Below, one piece after another: positions 16,005-24,253 of a DNA stretch of 34,211 bases (positions within the stretch are counted from its first letter, which is position 1; every line of letters begins with the position of its first letter). Below the pieces are notes generated by a model, which worked only from the letters and a program-made list of their open reading frames with translations, ran no database searches and was not told the origin of the DNA. The translations under genes were made by a program, and so were the position numbers. The DNA comes from Rickettsiales bacterium (lineage in GTDB: Bacteria; Pseudomonadota; Alphaproteobacteria; UBA8366): contig PBOZ01000021.1 in NCBI GenBank assembly GCA_002724555.1, positions 1-34,211 of the forward strand, written 5' to 3'.

Positions 16005-16664
16005 CTAGCGGTACACGCCGTCCCACTCGCCTTCCGGAATTTTCACGGAGCCGTCCTCTTGGACCTGTGGACGGCCAAGCGAGAACGCGGTTTCCGGGGT
16101 TACGACGGCGTATTCCATATAGCCCATTCTCGCCAATGGCCGGAATGCGGCGGTATCGACAATGCCGTCCTTGATGACCGCGTCATCGATATAGATACCG
16201 ATCACTTGTCCGATAATAATGAAATGGCCGTCGTCGCCACTAACGTCTGGTAGTTCGACGGTCTTCCAGTGTTTGCATTCTAGGGAGGCGGGTGCTCGCG
16301 CGACGCGTGGTGGTTTGACAAAGTGCGAAGGCGCCGTCTTTAGGTCGGCAAGCGCAAATTCGTCGGCCAGGGCATCGACCGGTGCCGATGAGACGTTCAT
16401 GCCATCGCACGTATCCATCGTCGAGATGGAGCAGGTGAATTCACCGTTCGCTTCAATATTGCGAAGGCTATCCTTGCGCCTTGCCGAGACGAACATAACG
16501 TAATGCGGTCGGTCGCTGACGGCGTTGAAGAAGCTGTAGGGTGCGAGATTCAGGGCACCATCGTTGCTGACTGTAGACACCCAGCCGATAGGTCGAGGCG
16601 CTACAAGGGCTTTGAACGGGTCATGTTTCAAGCCGTGTTTGTTTTCAACGCTGTCGTAATACAT
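16005..16664 (-). CDS. Flavin reductase-like (FMN-binding split barrel) protein
   Basis: A 219-aa protein of the flavin reductase-like group, usually an FMN-binding split-barrel. The family signature is clear at APRPIGWVST (about 22-31) and ALNLAPYSFFNAVS. Members reduce FMN with NAD(P)H for partner monooxygenases or use bound FMN themselves. No two-component monooxygenase gene is present in the window, so a stand-alone role is possible. The ATG has AGAGGA upstream. It follows the gamma-glutamyltransferase-like gene by 26 bp and is the last gene of a four-gene minus-strand operon. Confidence 0.9.
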   Translation of the reverse strand: MYYDSVENKHGLKHDPFKALVAPRPIGWVSTVSNDGALNLAPYSFFNAVSDRPHYVMFVSARRKDSLRNIEANGEFTCSISTMDTCDGMNVSSAPVDALADEFALADLKTAPSHFVKPPRVARAPASLECKHWKTVELPDVSGDDGHFIIIGQVIGIYIDDAVIKDGIVDTAAFRPLARMGYMEYAVVTPETAFSLGRPQVQEDGSVKIPEGEWDGVYR

Positions 16665-16690
16665 CTAATCCTCTTGTTTCTCGTGGGGTT

Positions 16691-18415
16691 CTACCGGCCG
16701 ACTGCACTGGCGTTGCGGCGCGGATCAGCGCCACCTTGTAGGACACCGCTCTTTTGATCCAGCCAAATTGTGCAGACGGATCCGGCTCGCCAGATACGCT
16801 CCGGCCACCATTGAATATCATGACCTCTATCCGCGAGTTCCCTGCCGATCTCTTCGCCAATGTCCGCCTCGAGGTTTAGGCGTGCTGGATGATAGGTGTG
16901 TGGTAGGGCGGAGGCTGGCCAGCTGTAACAAGCAAAGCGGGCAGCTTCGACGGCGGACTGTGGGCTCATCCCAAAGACGAGCATGTTAAGCATTACTTGC
17001 AACTGTGCCTGACCAAGGACTTCACTGCCGGGGGAACCTATGGGAATCAGCGCTTCGCCAGGCTTTATCGCCAGCATCGGGTTCGCCGACATGCGGGGGC
17101 GCCAGCCTGGGCCGACGCGGGCCGGATGATGGGCGCCTGTATGTGCGCGGGTGCCCCAGCGCGATGTTGTTATGCCGAGGCCTGGGACGACCTCACCGCT
17201 AATTGTTGGATCACTTGGAGTTGCTGAGAAGAGATTGCCGTCTTTATCAATGACGCAGAAGTAGGATGTTTCCAACGAATTTGCGGGTGCTTGTTGCGGT
17301 TTAGACGATGGATCGGGCTGCCAAGCTGGCACGTTGAAGCCATCAACTTTGCCGGGATTGGGCAATCCTGGATGGGCGCGGTCCGATTGAATAAGGTCGC
17401 GCCGCATCCGGCTGTAGTTTGGGTCGAGCAGGATATCCAGGGGTACTTTCATTTGGACTGGGTCGCCAAAATAAGCCTCACGGTCGGCGGCAGAAAGTTT
17501 TAATGCCTCGGTCACGTAGTGAATGGTGTCGGCACTGTTATGGCCCATGCTACCTAAGTCCACGTTACTGAGGATTTGGGCTGCACCGATGATCATAGGC
17601 CCCTGACACCATGGGCCGCAGCCGTAAAGCTCGTATTCTCCGAAACTGGCGCGGGTTGGTGGCTCTATCTCGGCCCGAAAGGACGCGAGGTCTTCACGAG
17701 TCATGAAGCCCCCTGATTCTTCCTGTTGCTTGATAATAGCGACAGCAATATCGCCTTTGTAAAAAGCGCGTCGTGCTGCGTCGATCCCGGCTTGGCGGCC
17801 ATCTGTAGCGGCTGCACGCTCTTCGTCCACAAGGAACTGCAAAGTGCCGGCAAGTTCTGATTGGACAAAAAGATCCCCCACTTTTGGTAGATCGCCATTA
17901 GGGCAGTAAATCGCTGCGGTTCCTGGCAATTTTCTGAAATCATCATAGTGGTTTTGCATCGCTTCGATCATGAATGGATACATTGGGAAGCCATCACAGG
18001 CCAACCGAATGGCGGCTTCCGCAACTTCACCGAAAGATAATGTGCCGAAGTTCTGCAATGCCGTGAGCCAGATATCTGGGGCCGCCGGGACAACTGTATC
18101 GAGAATGCCGGGCGGTACGAGCCCGTCGTAGTTCTCCCGGAAGTAGGCTGCATCCAAGGCCTTTGGCCAGGGGCCAACGCCAACGAAGTTCCGGACTTCG
18201 CCGTCCGCTGCCATTCGCAACATCGTAGGTGCTACACCGGCAAAGCCAGTCATTTCGCTTTCCAACACATTGATGCATAGACCGATGGCGACACCTGCAT
18301 CAACTGCATTACCGCCGGCTTCCAGAATTTGCGAGCCTGCAAGGGAGGCTGCGGGATGGCCGGAGACCACCATATACTCCGTCCCCATTACATTCGGATG
18401 TGCGGGTAAACTCAT
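16691..18415 (-). CDS. Gamma-glutamyltransferase family Ntn-hydrolase without signal peptide
   Basis: A 574-aa proenzyme of the GGT family, which self-cleaves and uses the new N-terminal threonine to attack gamma-glutamyl or other amide bonds. The opening (SGHPAASLAGSQILEAGGNAVDA) is the family signature. The probable nucleophile is T383 in ETSYFCVID, where classical enzymes read TTHYSVVD, so the residues after the nucleophile differ. The glycine loop expected in the small subunit is seen as IGSPGSEVLGQ. No signal peptide is visible, unlike periplasmic GGT, so it likely acts in the cytoplasm. It overlaps the upstream hydrolase by 4 bp (ATGA). An amidase or acylase role in the pathway is as likely as glutathione turnover. 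Confidence 0.9.
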   Translation of the reverse strand: MSLPAHPNVMGTEYMVVSGHPAASLAGSQILEAGGNAVDAGVAIGLCINVLESEMTGFAGVAPTMLRMAADGEVRNFVGVGPWPKALDAAYFRENYDGLVPPGILDTVVPAAPDIWLTALQNFGTLSFGEVAEAAIRLACDGFPMYPFMIEAMQNHYDDFRKLPGTAAIYCPNGDLPKVGDLFVQSELAGTLQFLVDEERAAATDGRQAGIDAARRAFYKGDIAVAIIKQQEESGGFMTREDLASFRAEIEPPTRASFGEYELYGCGPWCQGPMIIGAAQILSNVDLGSMGHNSADTIHYVTEALKLSAADREAYFGDPVQMKVPLDILLDPNYSRMRRDLIQSDRAHPGLPNPGKVDGFNVPAWQPDPSSKPQQAPANSLETSYFCVIDKDGNLFSATPSDPTISGEVVPGLGITTSRWGTRAHTGAHHPARVGPGWRPRMSANPMLAIKPGEALIPIGSPGSEVLGQAQLQVMLNMLVFGMSPQSAVEAARFACYSWPASALPHTYHPARLNLEADIGEEIGRELADRGHDIQWWPERIWRAGSVCTIWLDQKSGVLQGGADPRRNASAVGR

Positions 18416-19227
18416 TGCTCGCTCTTACTCAACATTTCGTCCAGGCCCTTTCGAAGCACGGCATTGAATTCGTCTGGCACTTCGACATTAGAAAAATGCC
18501 GTTGGCCGTCGATAACAGATAGTTCTGCGCCAGGAATACCGTCGCGGATCTCCTCTGCACGGACCATCGGGGTGACTGGATCGTCGCCAGCTGCAATTAT
18601 TCGCGTCGGTGCTTTAATCTTCGGTAGGTCCGGCAGATAAGCGAGATCGGCAACAGCGGAAGTGCCTCCAAGATAGCCTGGCACTGGTGTTTTGATGAAG
18701 ACATCGCGAATCGCCTGGTATTCAGTATTGGCGGCTTCTACGAAAGCATCCGTGAACCAAAGCTTATCCGTCATATCCCAGACTGGCGACATGCCGCCTT
18801 CCTTCACGACGGCTTGACGTTCCTTCACCCATTCGCGGTACCAATCTGTCGATTGCGAAGTGGTGTTGCAGAGCGATAGTGAAGCAACTCGCTCCGGCGC
18901 ATGAATGCCAAGCCCTTGGCCGATCATTCCGCCGGTTGAGATGCCAACCCAATGCACCTTGTCAAGGTTCAGCGCATCCATAACGGCAATCGCGTCTGAG
19001 ACAAACTGCGTTAGCGTATAAGGACCTGGAGGCGCATTGGTGTCGCCATGTCCGCGCCAGTCATAGCGTAACAGACGGTAATGGTCCTCGAGAGCTGGGA
19101 CCTGCCAGTCCCAAATCCGGTGGCTCGTTCCCATTGCGTGCGCCATCATGACCACGGGCCCGTTTCGATTACCATCCCAACGATAAGCGAACTTGATCCC
19201 TGCCGCGTTGACTTTCTCGATGCTCAT
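18412..19227 (-). CDS. Alpha/beta hydrolase, 3-oxoadipate enol-lactonase-like
   Basis: A 271-aa hydrolase with nucleophile S97 in VGISTGGM, acid D215 or D216 in AAGDDPVTP and base H244 in GQRHFSN. DWRGHGDTNAPPGPYTL and the C-terminal region recall PcaD, which opens the enol-lactone ring in aromatic degradation, but this fold covers many esterases and C-C hydrolases. Its start overlaps the stop of the MDR gene (ATGA) and its stop overlaps the GGT-like gene in the same way, so three genes are translationally chained. No other beta-ketoadipate pathway gene is nearby. Confidence 0.92.
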   Translation of the reverse strand: MSIEKVNAAGIKFAYRWDGNRNGPVVMMAHAMGTSHRIWDWQVPALEDHYRLLRYDWRGHGDTNAPPGPYTLTQFVSDAIAVMDALNLDKVHWVGISTGGMIGQGLGIHAPERVASLSLCNTTSQSTDWYREWVKERQAVVKEGGMSPVWDMTDKLWFTDAFVEAANTEYQAIRDVFIKTPVPGYLGGTSAVADLAYLPDLPKIKAPTRIIAAGDDPVTPMVRAEEIRDGIPGAELSVIDGQRHFSNVEVPDEFNAVLRKGLDEMLSKSEQ

Positions 19228-20246
19228 CCTTCTGTCTCCGCGTAACGGACCATCACCTTACCGGTGTATTTTCCGGCTAGCATGTCATGCAGAGCGGTGG
19301 GTGTTTGCTCGAAACCATCGATGATATTGTCGATGGTCGTGATCTTATTATTACGGCATAAACTCATCATTCGCTCCCGCGCGAAAGCCCATTTATCTGG
19401 ATAGGAATAGCGTGAGAAGCATTGGATGCTGGCTTCTCGCGCCCAAAGCATCCGCATGTTAACTGGATCTAGATCGGGTTGGGTGCTATTATTGGAAATT
19501 GTTCGGCCGACGATCAATACCTTCGCGAACTTCGCTAGGCTTTCGAAGACGGCATCGCCGATCCAACCGCCGACTGTGTCCAAGAAGAGGTGTACGCCCT
19601 CAGGGCATGTTTTGCGAAGGCGTGAGGCTAAGTCTGGCGTGCGATGGTCAAGGCAGGCGTCGGCACCAAGCGACTTAGTGACAATTTTGCATTTTTCAGC
19701 TCCACCGGCGATACCGACGACTTTCATGCCCGCGAGTTTAGCGAGCTGGATCGCATAGCTGCCAACTGAGCCTGCCGCGGAAGTTACTACGATCGTTTGG
19801 CCCGGCATTGGGCGGCCGAACATTTCCATCGCAGAATAGGCGGTAAGGCCTGGTGAGCTGAGGGCTGTTAGCCACAACGTTTCTTCAAACTCTGTCGTGG
19901 CGGGTAATAGATGCTCAGGTTTGGCGGCGGCGTATTCCTGCCAGCCAAGCCGTCCGGTGACGAGGTCGCCTTTCTTTAAGTCTTCGGTGTCCCCGCTAAT
20001 GACTTGGCCCAGCACATCGCAATCTATCAACTCACCGATATTGAAGGGCTGCGTGTAATTTTCGAAATCTTTGAGGCGTTGCCCCTGCCACGGCGATAGA
20101 GCGGCGATTAGCACGCGGATTAGAACCTTGCCGTCCTCTAACGTTGGCATCGCAGCGGGCTCGATGCGAAAATTTGCGTTACTCGGCAGATCAGTGGGCC
20201 GAGATGCTAAAAGGAAACGGCGATTAATGTCGGTTGGCATTCGCAT
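19224..20246 (-). CDS. MDR-family NADP-dependent oxidoreductase (zinc-free, enone/leukotriene reductase-like)
   Basis: A 340-aa medium-chain dehydrogenase/reductase. The cofactor loop AAGSVGSYAIQLAKLAG at 157-173 is the NADPH motif of the prostaglandin/leukotriene reductase branch, and the catalytic zinc ligands of alcohol dehydrogenases are missing. Such enzymes reduce alpha,beta-unsaturated ketones or CoA esters. The frame is open upstream to 20318; I prefer ATG 20246 (20240 is equally possible) because the family begins there and an upstream start would run into the divergent hydrolase gene at 20299. It heads the operon with hydrolase, GGT-like and flavin-reductase-like genes. Confidence 0.9.
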   Translation of the reverse strand: MRMPTDINRRFLLASRPTDLPSNANFRIEPAAMPTLEDGKVLIRVLIAALSPWQGQRLKDFENYTQPFNIGELIDCDVLGQVISGDTEDLKKGDLVTGRLGWQEYAAAKPEHLLPATTEFEETLWLTALSSPGLTAYSAMEMFGRPMPGQTIVVTSAAGSVGSYAIQLAKLAGMKVVGIAGGAEKCKIVTKSLGADACLDHRTPDLASRLRKTCPEGVHLFLDTVGGWIGDAVFESLAKFAKVLIVGRTISNNSTQPDLDPVNMRMLWAREASIQCFSRYSYPDKWAFARERMMSLCRNNKITTIDNIIDGFEQTPTALHDMLAGKYTGKVMVRYAETEG

Positions 20247-20298
20247 CCGATCCAAGCTAGATGAAGTCATAGAGTTAATGGTGGGTAAGGGAATCCGT

Positions 20299-21108
20299 AT
20301 GGCAAGCAGCTGTATCAATATAGGTGGTATCGAATTAAATTATGTACTGAATGGGCCTACGGACGCACCGGTTGTCTGCTTAAATCATTGTTTTGCCAGC
20401 GACCATCGATATTGGGATAGTCATCTGCCGGCGTTCGAAGGGTTTCGCGTGCTGCGCCACGACGCCCGGGGGCATGGTGCGAGTGGCAAACCTTTAGGAC
20501 CTTATACGCTTGAGATGATGGCGACTGATGTTGTCGGGCTTCTGGACGCCCTCGAAATCGATGAGGTGCATATCTGTGGTGTCTCGATGGGCGGAATGAT
20601 TGCGCAGATGATGGCACTGGACCATCCTGATCGCGTTGCCTCTGTCGCCTTGGTCAATACCACGGCTCAATATTCTGATAAGCAGCGAAAGTTATGGCGG
20701 GATCGGGCAGCGCTGGTTCGAGAGGACGGTATGGATGCGGTGCGGTGCGCTCTTTTGGCGCGTTGGTTTTCCGAGGCCGCGGCTGCCGCTCGTAATCCCG
20801 GCTATGTCTATATGGAAGAGATGATCCGCGGTTTTACGGTGGCAGGCTTTGACGCCGCAAGTGCCGCGATGTGCGGCCTGAATACAATGTCCCGTTTGCA
20901 GAATATTAAAGCCCCCGCCATAGTCATCGCCACGCCGGACGACCCTGGTGTGCCTACTGAGACATCCAAGAAGATGGCCGCGTCCTTAGGTGCGCCGCTC
21001 CATTGGTTGGAGCCGGCTCAACATCTTGCATCGCTCGAGCATGTGGAACGGTTCAATGACTTAATGCGGGAATTTTTGGCGAAGGTGTTAGAGGCACCAC
21101 GAGTATAG
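20299..21108 (+). CDS. Second alpha/beta hydrolase, 3-oxoadipate enol-lactonase-like
   Basis: A 269-aa hydrolase with nucleophile S96 in CGVSMGGM, acid at D214/D215 in TPDDPGVP and base H242 in AQHLASLEH. It resembles the hydrolase at 18.4-19.2 kb in its opening, in the DxRGHGxxxxPxGPYTL stretch and after the nucleophile, suggesting paralogues for two related ring-opening or ester-cleaving steps. The ATG at 20299 has AAGGGA (20287-20292) at ideal spacing; the longer open frame from 20071 would overlap the divergent MDR gene. Only about 50 bp separate it from the MDR start, so the two operons probably share a control region. Confidence 0.91.
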   Translation: MASSCINIGGIELNYVLNGPTDAPVVCLNHCFASDHRYWDSHLPAFEGFRVLRHDARGHGASGKPLGPYTLEMMATDVVGLLDALEIDEVHICGVSMGGMIAQMMALDHPDRVASVALVNTTAQYSDKQRKLWRDRAALVREDGMDAVRCALLARWFSEAAAAARNPGYVYMEEMIRGFTVAGFDAASAAMCGLNTMSRLQNIKAPAIVIATPDDPGVPTETSKKMAASLGAPLHWLEPAQHLASLEHVERFNDLMREFLAKVLEAPRV

Positions 21109-21182
21109 ATTTCACCTGTCGCTGAGGGACCCGGTGTTACTTTCTAAAAAAAACGCGTGCGGGTGGTTTACGAAGGGCGCGG

Positions 21183-21229
21183 CCAAAATAGCCTCTATTT
21201 TAACCTGCCGAGCTGGCTTGCTATTTTGG
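21183..21229. other. Inverted repeat between convergent genes
   Basis: CCAAAATAGC (21183-21192) and GCTATTTTGG (21220-21229) are perfect 10-bp arms separated by 27 bases, between the hydrolase stop and the end of the CoA-transferase gene, whose stop codon lies in the right arm. It may act as a bidirectional transcript end, but no T run follows on either strand. Confidence 0.35.
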
Positions 21230-22402
21230 AATGGTAGTAACTTTCTTCGATAACATAGACGAAATGACGTCGTCGTCATAGCCCCATTCCTTGAGCAGGA
21301 CAACCGAATGTTCGCCAATATGCGGTGCATGGGTCATCGCCGACTGCCCCTCTATGCGTGGCAAACCCGGAATTTGAGGCACTGGGATAGTGCCAGCGCC
21401 GTCATGCTCAACATAAGCAACTGCGCCCACCGCCCTGGTATGTTCATGATCCAAAAATTCGCCATAGCCCTGCACAATAGAATTCATGACGCCTGCGTCG
21501 GTGAGCAATTTCGCCCAGTGATCAGAGGGCTGTTTTTCAAATTGGGCGCGGATCAGCACCATTAGGGTCTTTTCGTTTTTTATGCGTTTCTCCCGCGAAT
21601 CGTAAAGCGGATCGGTTTTCAGTTCCGGCAGGCCAAGAATGTCGCAGAGCGCTTCGTAGTGATGGTCGCGCATCGCAGTGACGTTCATGAAGCCGTCCGC
21701 CGTTTTCATCGTTCCAACTGGCGCATAAAGTGGCGCGACTTCACCATCTTCCAGGTAATACTCAGCAATTTTGGCAGACTGAAATGCCGCAGCGGATTGC
21801 ATCAGGCTGTTGTCAATGTAGCAGCCGATGCCATAGCGGAACTTGCGCATTAAGGCTGCAGATAGTGCTTGGAACGCATAAAGCCCGGTCGTCACATCAA
21901 TTGGGATCATGTTGACCCGGTTCGGTAGGCCCTGGCTATCCCGATTGATGGTCATAAAGCCAGAGAACGCTTGGATGATTGCGTCGGTGACTGGAAGTCC
22001 GTTATTTGGCCCGTTCTGACCGAAGCCGGTTACGGACAGATATATTACGTTTGGGTTTAATTTTTTCACGTCATCGTACGAGAGACCAAATTTAGCCATG
22101 ATGCCCGGACGAAAGGCTTCAACGATAACGTCGCATTCCGTCGCAATTTTCAGGGTAATCTCACGTGCTTCCGGTTGCTTCATATCGAGTGCGATCGAGC
22201 GCTTGCCTCGGTTGAACGCGATAGAATGGGCACAATGGTCTCCGTAAAGGGCTCCCATAGAACGGCCCCAATCGCCATCAAGCGGGTCGACCTTGATAAC
22301 GTCGGCCCCGTGTTGCGCTAATAGCATTGTGCTGTGAGGGCCCGCGATACCTTGCGTGAAATCTAGAACCTTGATGCCGTCGAAGGCGCGTTGTTCATCC
22401 AT
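21221..22402 (-). CDS. CaiB/BaiF family (type III) CoA-transferase, second copy
   Basis: A 393-aa CoA-transferase. Visible are FDGIKVLDFTQGIAGP at the start, HGADVIKVDPLDGDWGR, NRGKRSIALDMKQPEA and the predicted catalytic aspartate D140 in LPVTDAIIQAFSG, where the related enzyme at 1.3-2.5 kb has D139. The two differ widely outside the motifs, so they are not a recent duplication. It lies 21 bp downstream of the GMC oxidoreductase and may load CoA onto the acid formed after alcohol oxidation. Donor and acceptor are unknown. Confidence 0.92.
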   Translation of the reverse strand: MDEQRAFDGIKVLDFTQGIAGPHSTMLLAQHGADVIKVDPLDGDWGRSMGALYGDHCAHSIAFNRGKRSIALDMKQPEAREITLKIATECDVIVEAFRPGIMAKFGLSYDDVKKLNPNVIYLSVTGFGQNGPNNGLPVTDAIIQAFSGFMTINRDSQGLPNRVNMIPIDVTTGLYAFQALSAALMRKFRYGIGCYIDNSLMQSAAAFQSAKIAEYYLEDGEVAPLYAPVGTMKTADGFMNVTAMRDHHYEALCDILGLPELKTDPLYDSREKRIKNEKTLMVLIRAQFEKQPSDHWAKLLTDAGVMNSIVQGYGEFLDHEHTRAVGAVAYVEHDGAGTIPVPQIPGLPRIEGQSAMTHAPHIGEHSVVLLKEWGYDDDVISSMLSKKVTTIPK

Positions 22403-22423
22403 AGTTCGTTTCCGTCTAAGGCG

Positions 22424-24130
22424 TTATTGTTTGGAAAGGATGGCGTCCGAAATTTTTTCCGCCGTCATCAATGTCGGGAAGTTCGTATTTGCGCAAGGGA
22501 CAACCGGGAAAATCGATGCATCGACGATCCTCAGACCGTCGACGCCACGGACCCGCCCCTCCTTGTCTGTAACTGCCATTGGATCGTCATCCGTGCCCAT
22601 CCGACAAGTACACGACGCATGCCAAACGCCGACAGCAGACTTGCGAACAAATTCCTCGATAGCGTCGTCATCGGTCATCATTTGCTCGAGTGTGTAGCCT
22701 TCCATGATGAATTTTTTAATCAAGATTGCACGTAATGCTGATGGTCCGTCGAGTAGTCTCGCCATCATGCTGGTAAGGAATTCATTTTTTTTGTTAACGA
22801 GGCCGACCTGGCGTACCTTGTCGCTGTAACTGGCCGGGAAGACGTTACTGGCGACTGCTTGCATGGCTGGGTCTTCATAAAGTTTGGCAATCTTTCGGAA
22901 GCCTTGTGTCAGCCGATCGAGGTCTCGCTTATCTGATAGAAGATTGAATTCAACGGTTGGTTCGTCCCGCCAACTGGTGGTGGCTAACCGTACTTGGCCG
23001 GTCTCAGAATAAGTCTTGTTGACGAAAATGATCCATGAGGCGATCTGTTCACCCACGGCGTGCCAGGACGACTTTGCAATGGGAAGGGCGAACATATCAC
23101 CCTTCGGGACACCCTCAACGCCGGAGGAATAACGCATCCCAACAAGGGCGTGTCGACCGGTATAATCGTTGATCCTTGCATCCGGATGGATGAAAGCTGC
23201 CACGGCAATCGAGGGGTGATCCATTAGGCGCTGTCCAACGCCCGGGACATTGGCTTGGACCGTTATGCCAAGATCATGGAGATGCATAGCTGGTCCAATT
23301 CCGGCACGAAGCAGATGAGCTGGCGAATGGATGGCCCCTGACGAAAGAATGACCTCATTACCGGGGAACTCCATCTCTTTTCCTTCCACCAGGGCTTTCA
23401 CGCCGACACATTTTTTACCGTCGAATAGCAGTTTTGTTACTTGCGTATGAGTGGAGATGCTGAGGTTTTCGCGAAGGCGTGTGCCGGGATCGAGATATCC
23501 GATCGCTGCAGAAACGCGTCTTTCATAAGCATTGGAGCTGGTAATCGGGAAATAACCCTCTTTGAACTCGCCGTTTTGATCCGGTAGGTATTTGTAACCG
23601 GCATTAGAGAGGGCTTGTGCAGCCGCTTTTGAATAACCGTTCCAAAGGTCCGGGAAAATACGTCGGACGGGAATGCGGCCCTCATTACCATGATAGGGGC
23701 CATCGAAATCCATATCCCGCTCGACCTTCTTGAAGTAAGGCAGAACGGCTTCCCAACCCCATCCCTTAGCTCCGCGCTCCTCCCATTCGTTGAAATCGGT
23801 GGGAGCGCCCCGGTTGGCCAGTTGGCCGTTGATAGAAGAACCGCCGCCTAGAACTCGTGCTTGTTCGTATTTGCGAAGGGGTGGCCGGTTTTCTTCTGGA
23901 TTGTTGTGCGAGACGACCTGTGTTGTGACCTTTAGCTCGGTCCAGTGAAAACGCTGATCTAAATAGGCCTTCCCCGGGTAGCTGTCTAGAATTTCGGGCG
24001 GAACTTTGCCGTGTGGCGTATCCTGACCCGCTTCGCATACCAAGACTTTGTTGGTGCTGCGTGCTGATAGCCGGTTTGCCAGAACGGAACCTGCAGACCC
24101 GCCTCCGACAATGATGTAGTCAAATTTCAT
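22424..24130 (-). CDS. GMC family FAD-dependent oxidoreductase, second copy
   Basis: A 568-aa flavoenzyme with GGGSAG at 9-14, VLVCEAG, and the GMC signature ARVLGGGSSINGQLANRG. Catalytic residues are H504 in VWHASCTCRMG and N550 in CANTNFPT. It is longer than the GMC enzyme at 13.8 kb and differs in the substrate-binding half, so it likely has another substrate. AAGG lies about 8 bases before its ATG. It follows a 37-codon small ORF after 9 bp and precedes a CoA-transferase by 21 bp; with the XDH-type gene upstream this forms a probable four-member operon. Confidence 0.94.
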   Translation of the reverse strand: MKFDYIIVGGGSAGSVLANRLSARSTNKVLVCEAGQDTPHGKVPPEILDSYPGKAYLDQRFHWTELKVTTQVVSHNNPEENRPPLRKYEQARVLGGGSSINGQLANRGAPTDFNEWEERGAKGWGWEAVLPYFKKVERDMDFDGPYHGNEGRIPVRRIFPDLWNGYSKAAAQALSNAGYKYLPDQNGEFKEGYFPITSSNAYERRVSAAIGYLDPGTRLRENLSISTHTQVTKLLFDGKKCVGVKALVEGKEMEFPGNEVILSSGAIHSPAHLLRAGIGPAMHLHDLGITVQANVPGVGQRLMDHPSIAVAAFIHPDARINDYTGRHALVGMRYSSGVEGVPKGDMFALPIAKSSWHAVGEQIASWIIFVNKTYSETGQVRLATTSWRDEPTVEFNLLSDKRDLDRLTQGFRKIAKLYEDPAMQAVASNVFPASYSDKVRQVGLVNKKNEFLTSMMARLLDGPSALRAILIKKFIMEGYTLEQMMTDDDAIEEFVRKSAVGVWHASCTCRMGTDDDPMAVTDKEGRVRGVDGLRIVDASIFPVVPCANTNFPTLMTAEKISDAILSKQ

Positions 24131-24139
24131 CTTGCGACC

Positions 24140-24253
24140 TTAATGTTTTTTCAACTGCTGGGCGATGAAGATTTTCATCAATTTGATGGCCCGGTAGGTT
24201 TCCTGGGAAAGATTAATTTTGGATTGTGCCCTTGGGCCATAGCCTTTGGTCAT
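24140..24253 (-). CDS. Candidate 37-aa microprotein coupled to the XDH-type gene
   Basis: An ATG at 24253 overlaps the stop of the XDH-type gene as ATGA and gives 37 codons ending 9 bp before the GMC start. The product is basic with a helix-prone second half (SQETYRAIKLMKIFIAQQL), and no signal peptide or long membrane helix. The position, filling the only gap in an otherwise tight operon, argues for real translation, since ATGA coupling is used by several genes in this window. I know no matching family; it could be an accessory or electron-transfer-complex peptide, or chance. Confidence 0.45.
   Translation of the reverse strand: MTKGYGPRAQSKINLSQETYRAIKLMKIFIAQQLKKH

Noticed and set aside
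20071-20298. 76-residue extension of the second hydrolase
   Set aside because: It would overlap the divergent MDR gene by about 170 bp, and ATG 20299 has an ideal ribosome site.
18412-21108. A beta-ketoadipate pathway cluster based on the two PcaD-like hydrolases
   Set aside because: No other pathway gene (PcaB, PcaC, PcaIJ, PcaF or dioxygenases) is present, and the hydrolase fold is too general.
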